A DNA stretch of 64,000 nt from Arthrobacter sp. P2b (GTDB lineage: Bacteria; Actinomycetota; Actinomycetes; Actinomycetales; Micrococcaceae). The position numbers were made by a program, and so were the translations under genes. The notes beneath the pieces were generated by a model. That model was not told the origin of the DNA. It was given only the letters and a program-made list of their open reading frames with translations, and ran no database searches. Of the stretch, positions 35,560-44,620 are shown piece after piece. The stretch is from the NCBI RefSeq assembly GCF_900168295.1, contig NZ_FVZL01000001.1, forward strand, positions 455,946 to 519,945, read 5' to 3'. How positions within the stretch are numbered: the stretch's first letter is position 1; each line of letters starts with the position of its first letter.

Positions 35560-37884
35560 TTAGATGGCGCAGCCTCCGTATCCGATCTGCGTGTCGATGG
35601 CATTGATCTTCGTCTGCACTGCCCCCAGTTGATCCTGCAAGCTGCGCACCACTGCCTTCTGCACATCAATGGCTTTACTGTTGCTCCCCTTCCTGCCCGC
35701 CAGGCCGGCCAGCACACCCTGGGCTTCCACCAGCTGCCGGTCAAGCGCGTTCAGCTGGAGCTGCAGGTCCTTGAGCGCTGATTCCGCCGCGGTGATCTCA
35801 CCTTCCAGAGCAGTGAGCTGGGCCAGAAGCGGCGTCACCCTGCCCTGCAGCACGAGGATCTCCGCTTCCTTGGACTGGATTTCCGCGTTCTTCAGGGCCA
35901 GGTCAGCCACCAGCTTGTCCATAATCGCGTTCAGGCTTTCGATCTCTTTCGTCTTGCCGGAAACCAGACTCTGCGCTGCATCAACAGCCGCCTGAAGGGC
36001 CGGAAGTTCGCCTTTGAGACCTGAAATTTCCAGCTGTTTTGCTCCCACCGCGGATTCCGCTGCAACACGGGCCGCCTCGGCCTCCGCCAAAGCCACCTTC
36101 CTTGCCTCCACCACGGACTCCTGGCCGGCAATGGCTTGCTCGGCAGCGGCCACGTTCCCGATGAGCGCCGGCAGCGCCGCTTCCAGATCCTTCAGAATCT
36201 TCTCCTGGGTGGAGAGTTCGCCTGATGCCACAGCGGCTGTGTCCGTAAGCACTGTGAGCTGCTGTTGCAAAGCGTCCAGTTCAGTCTGCTTCCCAGCGAC
36301 GGCAGTGTTCGCCTGGTCCACGGCGCCCTCAAGCGCGGGAAGTTCGGCCGTGAGCTTCGCGATTTCGCCTTCTTTGGCCGTGACGGCCGCATTCGCAATC
36401 GTCAGGACCGACTGCAGCGGCACGGACAGCGTCTGCAGCGCGCTGCTTTCCTGCTGCCTGGCCAGCAACTGGCTGTTCAAGGATGACACCTGCGCGTTAA
36501 GGGCCGCAAGGTCCCCTTGAAGTCCGGAAATCTCGGCGTCTTTGTCGTTGATCTGCGCGCTGACGGCAGCCAGCAACGTCAGCTTCTCAGCCCGTTGGGT
36601 AATAAGGCCGTTCGCGCTGCCATTGTTCTTGTCTATTTTCGCCGTCAACGCCGCGATCTCTGCTTCAAGAGTGTTCTTGTTGGCCTCCAGCTGGCCCAGC
36701 TGGGCCTGGGCCGTTGCCAGCTCATCCTGTATGGCCACTATGGCGGTATTTATGGTGCTGATTCGGCCTTGGAATACCGCTACCTCCGCTTCTGCCTCAG
36801 CGATGTGGTTATCGTTGGCTTTCACCGCGGCCGCAGCTGCCGCTGCCTCCGCCTCCAAGGTGACGAGCCGTGCCTCGGCCGCAACAATCTCGGCGGTCTT
36901 GGCTGCGAGCGCTGCCGCTGCTGAGCCGGCGGCAGCTTCACGAACCTCCAGATCCGCTTCGACGGCCGCGATCTCAGCTTTCTTATCTGCCACGGCTTTG
37001 TCCGCTGCCGCCGCCGTTGCCTCCAGTTCCGCGAGCTTCTGCTCTGCCAGCCGTATGGCCTCCCGCTGCGCCTGCAGGGCTTCCTCAGCGGCTTTGCCTG
37101 TTGTCTCCAATGACGTGAGGTCAATTTTGGCTGCGGTCAGTTCGTCCCTTGCGGTGGCTACAGCCGCGACGGCTTCTTGCGCCGTGGTGGTCAGGGTTAC
37201 TAGATCGTCTTCTGCCGCCTCGATGTGAGCTTCCTTGGCCGCCAGTTCAGAGGCCGCGTTCCCGGCGGCCTGCTGAAGGACAAGAAGCTCGTCGGCGGCG
37301 GTATCGATCGCGCGCTGGGCACCGGCCATTTCCGCGGTCAGGGCAGCGGCTTCGGCGCGAAGACCGGCAGCGGCCGCTTCAGCCGCAGCCTGCTGCTCAA
37401 GCAGGGGCGCGAGCTCGGCTTCGACCCCAGCCTTGTCGACATGCAGGATGGCCAGGGCCTCCCGGGTGTCTGAAATGGCGGCCAGCGTTGCGGTTTTCTC
37501 CCCGTCAAGCCTGGCGATGTCGGCCTCGGCAGTGTTGACGTCTTTCGCCAGCTGCTGTGCCTCCGCCTCGAGGGCCGCCATCTCCGTATTCACTGCAGCC
37601 TTCTGCTCCATGAGTGCCGCCTGCTGTGCCGCCAGCCCATCACGTTCAGCCTGCAGCCTGGCAATGACATCGGCGTTCTTTTTGGCCGCGGCTTTCAGCA
37701 GGTTTTCCTGGACGGTCCCCCGGTGTGCCAGCTGGTTCACCACGCCATTGCAGATCGATCCGTTGGACGATGTCCCGGCGACGGCCGGCTGCACCAGCAC
37801 CAAGCTGGTGGCCAGCAGGCCCGGCAGGACAACGGCAGCGGCGAGGCGGCGTGGAACCGACGGCTTTGACGGGGAAGTGCGCAT
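35560..37884 (-). CDS. Large secreted coiled-coil protein with 56-residue repeats
   Basis: 774 aa; AGGAG lies 5-6 nt before the ATG. A signal peptide covers about residues 1-36 (RRLAAAVVLPGLLATSLVLV, predicted cleavage after AVA). From about residue 55 to 765 the protein is an almost unbroken Ala/Glu/Leu/Gln-rich coiled coil. It has exactly two cysteines, Cys45 just after the signal peptide and Cys772 three residues from the end. The C-terminal half hides a 56-residue (8-heptad) repeat: the pattern EI-x2-L-x3-LPAL recurs with the LPAL proline, or its replacement, at 460 (Ala), 516, 572, 628 and about 684. There is no LPXTG motif or terminal membrane helix. It is probably a secreted or wall-associated filament or spacer; the family is not recognised. 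Confidence 0.8.
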   Translation of the reverse strand: MRTSPSKPSVPRRLAAAVVLPGLLATSLVLVQPAVAGTSSNGSICNGVVNQLAHRGTVQENLLKAAAKKNADVIARLQAERDGLAAQQAALMEQKAAVNTEMAALEAEAQQLAKDVNTAEADIARLDGEKTATLAAISDTREALAILHVDKAGVEAELAPLLEQQAAAEAAAAGLRAEAAALTAEMAGAQRAIDTAADELLVLQQAAGNAASELAAKEAHIEAAEDDLVTLTTTAQEAVAAVATARDELTAAKIDLTSLETTGKAAEEALQAQREAIRLAEQKLAELEATAAAADKAVADKKAEIAAVEADLEVREAAAGSAAAALAAKTAEIVAAEARLVTLEAEAAAAAAAVKANDNHIAEAEAEVAVFQGRISTINTAIVAIQDELATAQAQLGQLEANKNTLEAEIAALTAKIDKNNGSANGLITQRAEKLTLLAAVSAQINDKDAEISGLQGDLAALNAQVSSLNSQLLARQQESSALQTLSVPLQSVLTIANAAVTAKEGEIAKLTAELPALEGAVDQANTAVAGKQTELDALQQQLTVLTDTAAVASGELSTQEKILKDLEAALPALIGNVAAAEQAIAGQESVVEARKVALAEAEAARVAAESAVGAKQLEISGLKGELPALQAAVDAAQSLVSGKTKEIESLNAIMDKLVADLALKNAEIQSKEAEILVLQGRVTPLLAQLTALEGEITAAESALKDLQLQLNALDRQLVEAQGVLAGLAGRKGSNSKAIDVQKAVVRSLQDQLGAVQTKINAIDTQIGYGGCAI

Positions 37885-38205
37885 GTGTGCTCCTGAGACC
37901 GGTGAGCGGCCCCCATTGGCCGCTGCTAGCCCAACGGTAGGTTGCGGCAGCTGCTAAGCACACGCGTAATCCCACACCTGTCTTTAGGCCCCAGGTACTC
38001 GTTAAAAGGCGACACCCGGCGCGCGCTACTTGGTTCTTGACTCGGCAGAGGGCCCGAATATGACCGCCGCGGTCCCCCGATTAACCGGCGTTACGCCCTG
38101 TATCTCCGGGTTGCGGCGGCCTTTGATTCCCTTCGCGGCGCTGGCGGATAGTTGCTGCAACGAGCACACCCGATGCAACCGCTACCTACTTCCCAAGGGG
38201 GAATC

Positions 38206-39186
38206 TTGGCCATCACCAGAACGAAACCCGCCGCCGCCGCGGCCCTGACAGCAGCAGCATTGCTGGGGCTGGCTGCCTGCGCTGATCCGGGCGCGACGGC
38301 GGCGACAGCACCGTCGTCGTCCTCCGCGACAGTGGCGGGGAAGCAGTTCAACCTGTCCCCGGAGCAGGACCGCTTCAAGGTCACCGTTGACCCCGCTGCG
38401 GCGGCACTGGTCCCCGAGGCCATCAAGGCCGACGGGAAGCTTACCATCGTGAGCACCGGCGGCACTGCTCCGCTGAGCCTTTTCGCGACCGACAACAAGA
38501 CCCTCATCGGCAGCGAGGTGGACATCGCCTACGCGGTGGGCGAGACGCTTGGCCTGGAGGTCGAAGCGCTTCCCGTGGCCTGGGCTGATTGGCCGCTGGG
38601 CGTTGAATCCGGCAAGTACGAGGCCGTGCTGTCCAACGTGACCGTCACCGAGGCCCGCAAGGAATAGTTCGATTTCGCCACTTACCGCAATGACCTGCTG
38701 GGCTTCTACGCAAAGAGCGATTCAAACATCGGCGAGATCAAGGACGCCAAGGACGTGGCGGGCAAGCGGGTCATCGTTGGCTCCGGCACCAACCAGGAAG
38801 CCATCCTGGTGCGCTGGGACGAGGAAAACAAGAAGAATGGCCTGGCGCCGATCGAGTTCCAGTATTACGACGACGATTCCGCCTCGTCGCTTGCCCTTCA
38901 GTCGGGCCGGGCGGACCTGACCTTCGGACCCAACGCGGGTGCCGCCTACAAGGCTGCGCAGGATGGAAAGAGCAAGCAGGTGGGCACGCTCAACGGCGGC
39001 TGGCCGCTGACGGCGGAAATCGCCTTCACCACCAAGAAGGACAACGGCCTGGCCGTGGCTGCCCAGGCAGCGCTGAACGAACTGATCGAAAACGGCACCT
39101 ACGCCAAGATCCTGGACCGCTGGGGCCTGTCATCCGAGGCAATCCAGAAGTCCGAGTTGAACCCGGCAGGCCTGCCAAAGAAGTAA
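38206..39186 (+). pseudogene. Orphan ABC substrate-binding lipoprotein, interrupted by an amber codon
   Basis: The frame encodes a family-3 (polar amino acid) solute-binding lipoprotein: signal peptide with lipobox LAAC (Cys25 from the TTG at 38206; an in-frame ATG at 38173 is an alternative), then DGKLTIVSTGGTAPLSLFAT and, after the break, VGSGTNQEAILVRWDEENK. An in-frame TAG at 38665-38667 ends the reading at residue 153; the same frame stays open to 39186. The context RKE-stop-FDFATYR matches RVKLFDFASYR in the paralogue at 45722-46786. A single A-to-T change in a Lys codon (AAG) would explain the stop. No permease or ATPase gene is adjacent. A strong terminator follows. Confidence 0.85.
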
Positions 39187-39205
39187 AGGTCCTGCCGACG
39201 AAGGA

Positions 39206-39239
39206 ATCCCCGCCGGGCACCAGCCCGGCGGGGATTTTT
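39206..39239 (+). terminator. Intrinsic terminator after the orphan binding-protein gene
   Basis: Stem ATCCCCGCCGGGC / GCCCGGCGGGGAT (13 bp) with loop ACCA, followed by TTTT. Confidence 0.92.
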
Positions 39240-39275
39240 ATGCCCAATTCCGGCGGTGGCGTGAACGCCGGAAAC

Positions 39276-39281
39276 TAAGCT
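39276..39281 (+). promoter_or_regulatory. -10 hexamer TAAGCT upstream of the 132-aa hypothetical gene
   Basis: TAAGCT matches the actinobacterial -10 consensus and lies about 46 nt before the ATG at 39328. No convincing -35 is seen. Confidence 0.35.
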
Positions 39282-39327
39282 GTTAAGGAGCAGGTCCAGG
39301 TCCATATAAGTATGAAAGGGACGAGCC

Positions 39328-39726
39328 ATGACGGACGGGAAGTATGACATTGACGGCCGACTGGCGCAGCTGTTGGCCGCAACTGTCCGGCTCGACCCTG
39401 ATGCAACGATCGAGTTGACTGTTGTCGTTGACGGGACCATCATTTCGGGATCGGTCGCGTCCGGGCAGGCCTGGGAGCGGCGGCAGAATGACCAGATCCG
39501 CGTCGGCAGCCCGGCCATCGCCGACGCCTTCGCCTCCGTTGCCTCACCCGCGGACGAACAGAAACTGAACGATGATCTGTACGTTCATTTTCTTGGCCCC
39601 GTGCTCGTGACAGGGGGACGCCAGGTCCGCCTGCAGGCAACCAGGGTCGATCTGCGTAAAGTCGCGGCCTGGAGCATCGGACGTGTGCCCGCTGATCAGG
39701 AATGGCACCGCCCTGCCAACGACTGA
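39328..39726 (+). CDS. Hypothetical protein, weakly GvpU-like
   Basis: 132 aa with AAAGGGA about 8 nt before the ATG. Soluble, acidic N-terminal half. The region RLAQLLAATVRLDPDATIEL followed by VVVDGTIISGSVASGQAW has the same outline as gas-vesicle accessory protein GvpU and related proteins (short helix, then a beta hairpin with DG/GG-x-x-ISG). The resemblance is faint and no gas-vesicle genes are present. It is flanked by two broken genes. Confidence 0.62.
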   Translation: MTDGKYDIDGRLAQLLAATVRLDPDATIELTVVVDGTIISGSVASGQAWERRQNDQIRVGSPAIADAFASVASPADEQKLNDDLYVHFLGPVLVTGGRQVRLQATRVDLRKVAAWSIGRVPADQEWHRPAND

Positions 39727-39748
39727 AGTCCCACCGCGGCCGCAGGAA

Positions 39749-41163
39749 CTAAAACGGCGGCGGTTCCGGCGGCTTGCCTGGATCAGGCCCCGGATGGACT
39801 TCCACGGGTTCGCTGATGTGGACGCGGCCGAATGGTGATTGCCACTCGAGGTTGCCGGACCCAGGCATCTGCCTGTACTTCCAGGCCCCTATGGACTTGA
39901 GCGCGTGGTGTCTTCGGCACAGCATTGCAAGGTTGCCGGCGTCGGTCGGTCCCCCGTCCTGCCACTCAACGGTATGGTCGGGTTCGCAAACAGAGACCGG
40001 GCGGGTACAGCCCGGGAACCTGCAGGTGCCGTCACGGCTGTGCAGGTACCGTAGCAACGCCTTCGGCGGACGGTAAGCCGTCCGCCCAACCCCGAGGGCT
40101 TTGCCGGTGGTGCAGTCAGTGAAAAGCCGCTGCCAGTTGGGGGCCAGTGCCGCCAACTGTCGGGCGGTGGGACCGTCAATGGGCCCGTAGCCGGCAAGTT
40201 CCGCGGAGTCCAGTGTCGCTTCGCTTCCTGTGCCGCCCCCGAGTGCCAGGCCTAGGGGAATGGTCACTACCACCTCGGCCCGGAACACCCCGAACTCTAA
40301 CTCCCCAGTTCCGCCGAGGAGACGGTGGGCCAGTGCATCCGCCCGGAACTCCGGGAGCGTGCTGGAGCCGGACCGGACACCGTCCCCAACAATGGCGCCT
40401 GAGTCACGGCTATGTTCCGCAACCTTGGCCTTGATCAGCCGTGCGTCGTGGTCGAGCCGTAAATGGCCAGGCCAACCTCTGCAGGAAGGGAGGCGGTGAG
40501 GGTGCACATCCCGTCCGGCTCGGGTGAGAACCACACGCCGCGTTCGCGGTGGGCGGCTGCTTTCCGGGCCGCGAGGCTCTCTGGATGGAGCCGCTCACGC
40601 AGCCTGCGCAGGCAGCTGCGCAGTTCGACGGCGGTGCGGAGACGGCCGTGGCGGGTCCGCGTCCGTTGCAGGGCCACCCGCGAGAACTTTTCAGCGTGCC
40701 CGGCAGGCAGGAAGCGCGCCTGTTCGAGGATGGTCCGTGCGTGCCCGTTGGAAATCTTTCCTTCTTCAACCGCTTCAAGAACTTCCCATTGGGACGTGGT
40801 CAGTTCTGCGGCTTCATTCAAGGAGCGTGCGGCTGAACCTTCGGAGACGGCGCAGGCGGTAGCCACCTCTGTGACGGCGAGCGCATGGGCCTCGTCCCCG
40901 CCAAAACGCACGGGCTGCTCCTCCCGCCTCACCGGGGTCTCTTCGCCAACGGCCTCTTCGACCCGGGCCAGGGCACGCGTTTTCATGGCCGTTCCCCAGG
41001 CAATGAGCCGGTCTGCTGATGCGACGAGCCGAAGAGCCTGGTCAGCCGAGAGGAAGGAAGGGAGTGGAAAGCTCACGGTCCCGACCAGAAGTGGATCCCC
41101 ATCCGCGAAGGCGACAGCAGGAACCCAGGCATCATCAGCCTCCGGGGCCGTTTGATGCCGCAT
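39749..41163 (-). pseudogene. DUF222/HNH endonuclease gene with a frameshift
   Basis: Actinobacterial DUF222-HNH protein split into two frames. The 5' part (from ATG 41163, preceded by AGGAGGAGGG) encodes the DUF222 domain up to EVGLAIYG and then runs out of frame to a stop at 40435. The 3' part resumes in another frame at RLDHDARLIKAKVAEHS and encodes the HNH domain CRFPGCTRPVSVCEPDHTVE with NLAMLCRRHHALK. Joining IYG to RLDHDAR needs one extra base near 40460-40470, so a 1-nt deletion (or a sequencing error) is the simplest reading. These genes are numerous in Arthrobacter genomes and their role is unclear. Confidence 0.82.
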
Positions 41164-41353
41164 GCGCTGCCCTCCTCCTGAGACGTCGGGTTTTCCTTAT
41201 CCGGACGCTTCCAGCCTAGGTGCGGGGTCTGACAAACGCCCTACAGATGCTGCTCCCACACCGTCAGCTGCAGCTGCACAGCCCCAGCGGAAGGCTCGAC
41301 GACGGCGGCACCCTCCTCGCCGTCGTCGGCCTTTCCACCGCGGTGCCAATTCA

Positions 41354-42715
41354 TCAGGCGCGGACCGTCTCGGCGGAGCGCACGGGCGTCTCCAGCCCCA
41401 GGTTCTCCCGCAGGGTGGTGCCCCGGTATTCGGTGGGGTAGACGCCGCGTTCCTGGAGTTCGGGCACCAGGTGGTTCACGATGTCGTCCAGCCCCGTTGG
41501 AATGAGCCACGGTGAGACGTTGAAACCGTCCACCGCGCCCACGCGGGCGTACTCGGCCAGCTGGTCGGCCACCGCAGCGTAGGAACCCGTGAAGGTGGAG
41601 TCCACGCGCGCGGTGCGGGACGTGACGAACTGGCGGATGGAGAGCCCCTTGTCCTTGGCCTCGGCCCGCCACTGGTCCGCCAACTGCCGTGCCTTCGCGC
41701 CGTGGAAGCCGCTGCCCCGGGTTTCAGAGGTTTCCTCCACCACGGGATCAATCTCCGGAAGCGGGCCGTCGGGATCGTAGTCGGACAGCTCACGGCCCCA
41801 GAACTGTTCCAGGTACGCCACCGCCTGCTGCGGACCGATCTGCAGGCTGCGGACCCACTCCTTCTTCTCCGCCGCCTCTTCCGCGGTGGGAGCCAGGATG
41901 AATTCGCTGGCCGGCATGATCTGCACCGCGTTGGCCCCGCGGCCGGCAGCCAGCGAGCGCGCCACGAGGTCCTGGCGGAACTCGACGGCGTCATCGAACG
42001 TGGGGTGGGCGGAGAAGATCACATCGGCCTGCCGCGCTGCGAAATCACGGCCTTGCGGGGAGTCGCCGGCCTGGAACAGCACCGGCCGGTACTGGGCGCT
42101 CCGCGGCAGGCGGGGGGTGACATCCACGGTGTAGTGCTGCCCCTCATGGAGCACCGGGCGGGCAGGACCGTTCGGGGTCTCCCAGGAGTCCCAGATCCGC
42201 TTTGCCGTCTCCACGAAGGCTTCGGCGTGCTTGTACCGGTCCGCGTGGTCCAGGTAGCCGCCGCGCCGGAAGTTCGCCCCGGTCCAGGCGTTGTCCGTAG
42301 TGACGATATTCCACGCCGCACGGCCGCCGGAGATCAGGTCCATTGAGGCGAGCCGGTGGGCCAGATCCGCGGGATCGTTGTACGTGGTGTTCTGGGTGGC
42401 CACCAGACCGATGTTGTTGGTGACCGAAGCCAGCGCCGCGAGCATGGTCTGGGCGTCCGGCCTGCCCACCACGTCCAGCGCGTGGGGCCGGCCGAGATGT
42501 TCCCGCAGGCGGAGCCCTTCACCCAGGAAGAACGCGGCGAACAGCCCGCGCTCGGCGGTCTGGGCGATGCGGCGGAACGATTCGAAGTCGGTCTGCGAGC
42601 CGGATTCCGGGGCCTTCCAGATGGTTCCCGAGTTGACGCCCTGAAAGAAAATGCCGAACTGCAGCTTCCCTGTCGGCGTGAAAACATTGGATGTAGCACG
42701 GCTGTGCTGCGTCAT
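41354..42715 (-). CDS. NtaA/SnaA/DszA-type FMN-dependent monooxygenase
   Basis: 453 aa from the ATG at 42715 (GAGGG 9 nt upstream). The long form of the luciferase-like fold: LQFGIFFQGVNSGTIWK at the N-terminus, ASVTNNIGLVATQNTTYNDP and RAAWNIVTTDNAWTGANFRR, all hallmarks of the NtaA/SnaA/SoxA/DszA family, which uses FMNH2 from a partner reductase. CmoJ (YtnJ) of the Bacillus S-alkylcysteine salvage route belongs here. It is the last gene of the operon that begins with the ABC permease at 48636. No flavin reductase gene is in the operon. Confidence 0.9.
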   Translation of the reverse strand: MTQHSRATSNVFTPTGKLQFGIFFQGVNSGTIWKAPESGSQTDFESFRRIAQTAERGLFAAFFLGEGLRLREHLGRPHALDVVGRPDAQTMLAALASVTNNIGLVATQNTTYNDPADLAHRLASMDLISGGRAAWNIVTTDNAWTGANFRRGGYLDHADRYKHAEAFVETAKRIWDSWETPNGPARPVLHEGQHYTVDVTPRLPRSAQYRPVLFQAGDSPQGRDFAARQADVIFSAHPTFDDAVEFRQDLVARSLAAGRGANAVQIMPASEFILAPTAEEAAEKKEWVRSLQIGPQQAVAYLEQFWGRELSDYDPDGPLPEIDPVVEETSETRGSGFHGAKARQLADQWRAEAKDKGLSIRQFVTSRTARVDSTFTGSYAAVADQLAEYARVGAVDGFNVSPWLIPTGLDDIVNHLVPELQERGVYPTEYRGTTLRENLGLETPVRSAETVRA

Positions 42716-42725
42716 GGTTTTTCCC

Positions 42726-43790
42726 TCACTTTCCGGTGCCGGCAGCGGCGGATGCATAGCGGTTGGTCGGACGTTCGAGGCCCAGCAGGTCACGGAAGGT
42801 GCCGTCCTGGACGGGAGAACGGAGGGCACCGCGCCGCCTCAGTTCCGGCAGGACCAGCCGGGCCAGTTCCCCGAGGTCCACCGCGAGCGACGCCGGGTGG
42901 AGCCGCACGCCGTCGGCCTCTGCGAGCAGCGGCGCCAGGAGGTCAACGAGGGCTGCCGCCGGGCCGGTGTACCTCGCCCGGCCGCTGTCGGCGCCGGCCC
43001 CGCGGTCCCCCGCAGCCTGCCCCCGGGCGTCCAGGACGACGTCGAGCTCGGCAACCACCGCCACCGAAGCTCCGACGCGGGTGCGGACGTCGCGGACCTC
43101 GGCGGCCAGCAGTTCAGGGGTCGGCGCGTTCACCAGCACACCGTCCACGGCGTCCGCTGAAACCCCGCCCAGCAGGGACGCCGGAACCAGCACCGGCAGC
43201 TGCCCCTGGAGCGGCCTGGGAATAATGGATGGGCCCTTGACCGAATAGGCCGCGCCCGCGAAGTCCGCCGGGGTTTCAAAGTCGGCGTAGTGCAGCTTGT
43301 CCACGTCGATGTAGCGGCCGGTGGCGACGTCACGGATCACCGCATCGTCCTCCCACGAGTCCCACAAACGCCGGGACACCTCGATGGAGGCAGCGGCTTC
43401 CTGGCCCAGCGCAGCGCCGCTCACAAATTCGCGTCCGACGGCGGCAGCGGCTTCGGGTGATTCCCCTGCGGTAGCGATCCATCCGGCGCGTCCGCCCGCC
43501 ACGTAGTCCAGGCTCGCGAGCTGCGTGGAAACGTGGAACGGCTCCGTGTACACCGTATCCACCTCCGGCACCAGGGCTATGGTCCGCGTGATGGGGCCGG
43601 CGTAGGCCGCACGCTGCAGGGCGTTGGCACGCCCGGGTGCCGGTTCATCGGTAAAGGTGGCCACATGGAACCCGGCGGATTCCGCGGCAAGCACGGCTTC
43701 GGTGAGGCTGCCGAAACCGGCACCGTCCCACCCGGCGCCGTCGAGTTCGATCGCCAGGAACCCGGCGCGGGCTGATTCGTTGGTGCTCAC
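42726..43790 (-). CDS. LLM-class flavin-dependent oxidoreductase
   Basis: 354 aa. Luciferase-like fold with LASLDYVAGGRAGWIATAGE, which corresponds to the D-x-x-SxGR-x-x-W-N-x-V-T/A region of SnaA-like enzymes in shortened form. The middle part after residue 200 (GVLVNAPTPELLAAEVRDVR) and the Ala-rich C-terminus are divergent. It sits between DUF1684 (4-bp overlap) and the NtaA-type enzyme (10-nt gap). Confidence 0.82.
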   Translation of the reverse strand: MSTNESARAGFLAIELDGAGWDGAGFGSLTEAVLAAESAGFHVATFTDEPAPGRANALQRAAYAGPITRTIALVPEVDTVYTEPFHVSTQLASLDYVAGGRAGWIATAGESPEAAAAVGREFVSGAALGQEAAASIEVSRRLWDSWEDDAVIRDVATGRYIDVDKLHYADFETPADFAGAAYSVKGPSIIPRPLQGQLPVLVPASLLGGVSADAVDGVLVNAPTPELLAAEVRDVRTRVGASVAVVAELDVVLDARGQAAGDRGAGADSGRARYTGPAAALVDLLAPLLAEADGVRLHPASLAVDLGELARLVLPELRRRGALRSPVQDGTFRDLLGLERPTNRYASAAAGTGK

Positions 43791-44620
43791 TTCCGGTCCT
43801 GACGTTCGTAGGGGATCTTCTCGCCGGCTTCGATGGCCACGGGCAGCCGGTTTTCGGCCGGCGGCAGCGGGCAGGTGGCCAGGTCCGTGTAGGCGCAGGG
43901 CAGGTTGACGGCCCGGTTGAAGTCCAGCTCCACCGAACCGTCCGCGGCCGGCACCACGGAAAGCGAACGGTTGGCTGCGTAGGTGGTTTTGCCGGAGGTC
44001 TGGTCCGTAAACAGGACGGACAGCGAACCGGGTGCGTGGCCGTTGAACGCCGTCAGCGCCAGTTCCCGGCCTGCCAGTTTGAAACGGATTTCACCCGGGG
44101 CCTCGTAGACATGCTGGATGCCTTCGACGGCGGCCCCCACCGTGGTGGGCCGCGGCGCCTCGAAGGGCACAAAGGTCCCGCGGACGGCGTAGGCAGCGTC
44201 CGGCGAGTAGGCAGGGGTGCCCTGGTATTCGCGGAGCAGTGCGTTCTCCGGGTTCCGCGGCCGCACAATGTACTCGCCGCCGCGCTTCGCCACCTCAATG
44301 ACCGTATCGCTGGACGCCAGGTTGATCCCGCCGCGCTCCTCGATGGATCCCAGCTCAATGGTGGCACCGGAGCCGGTGTTCAACTCCCGCCCGTCCCGCT
44401 GCAGGCTTTCGCTTGCCTCCAGGACGATGCGGACGGCGTCGTCCACTGCACTCCACGTGCCGGGAACATCGTCCAGCCGCCTGGCGGAGGAGTCCAGCCA
44501 GTGCAGGTGCGTGACGGCGAGGAAGCCGTGCGGGTGCGCGCGCTGGCGTTCGTGGGCCGTGTGCCATTCCTGCCAGTCGGCGTCGAAGGACTCGAGGGCG
44601 GTTTCAGTGTGCGTAGACAA
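43787..44620 (-). CDS. DUF1684 domain protein
   Basis: 277 aa starting at a TTG (44620) with GGAG 5 nt upstream; the first 17 bp overlap the end of the upstream monooxygenase gene. The DUF1684 (PF07920) pattern is clear: HPHGFLAVTHLHWLDS near the N-terminus, VVPAADGSVELDFNRAVNLPC and AYTDLATCPLPPAENRLPVA near the C-terminus. No biochemical function is established for the family to my knowledge. Its location among flavin monooxygenases and an uptake system suggests a role in processing the same imported compound. Confidence 0.85.
   Translation of the reverse strand: MSTHTETALESFDADWQEWHTAHERQRAHPHGFLAVTHLHWLDSSARRLDDVPGTWSAVDDAVRIVLEASESLQRDGRELNTGSGATIELGSIEERGGINLASSDTVIEVAKRGGEYIVRPRNPENALLREYQGTPAYSPDAAYAVRGTFVPFEAPRPTTVGAAVEGIQHVYEAPGEIRFKLAGRELALTAFNGHAPGSLSVLFTDQTSGKTTYAANRSLSVVPAADGSVELDFNRAVNLPCAYTDLATCPLPPAENRLPVAIEAGEKIPYERQDRK

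Noticed and set aside
38665..38667. Amber codon read through as a special amino acid
   Set aside because: No pyrrolysine machinery or readthrough signal is visible and the paralogue has an ordinary residue there; a point mutation is simpler.
39328..39726. Gas-vesicle protein GvpU
   Set aside because: Only a faint resemblance over about 40 residues and no other gvp gene nearby; kept as hypothetical.
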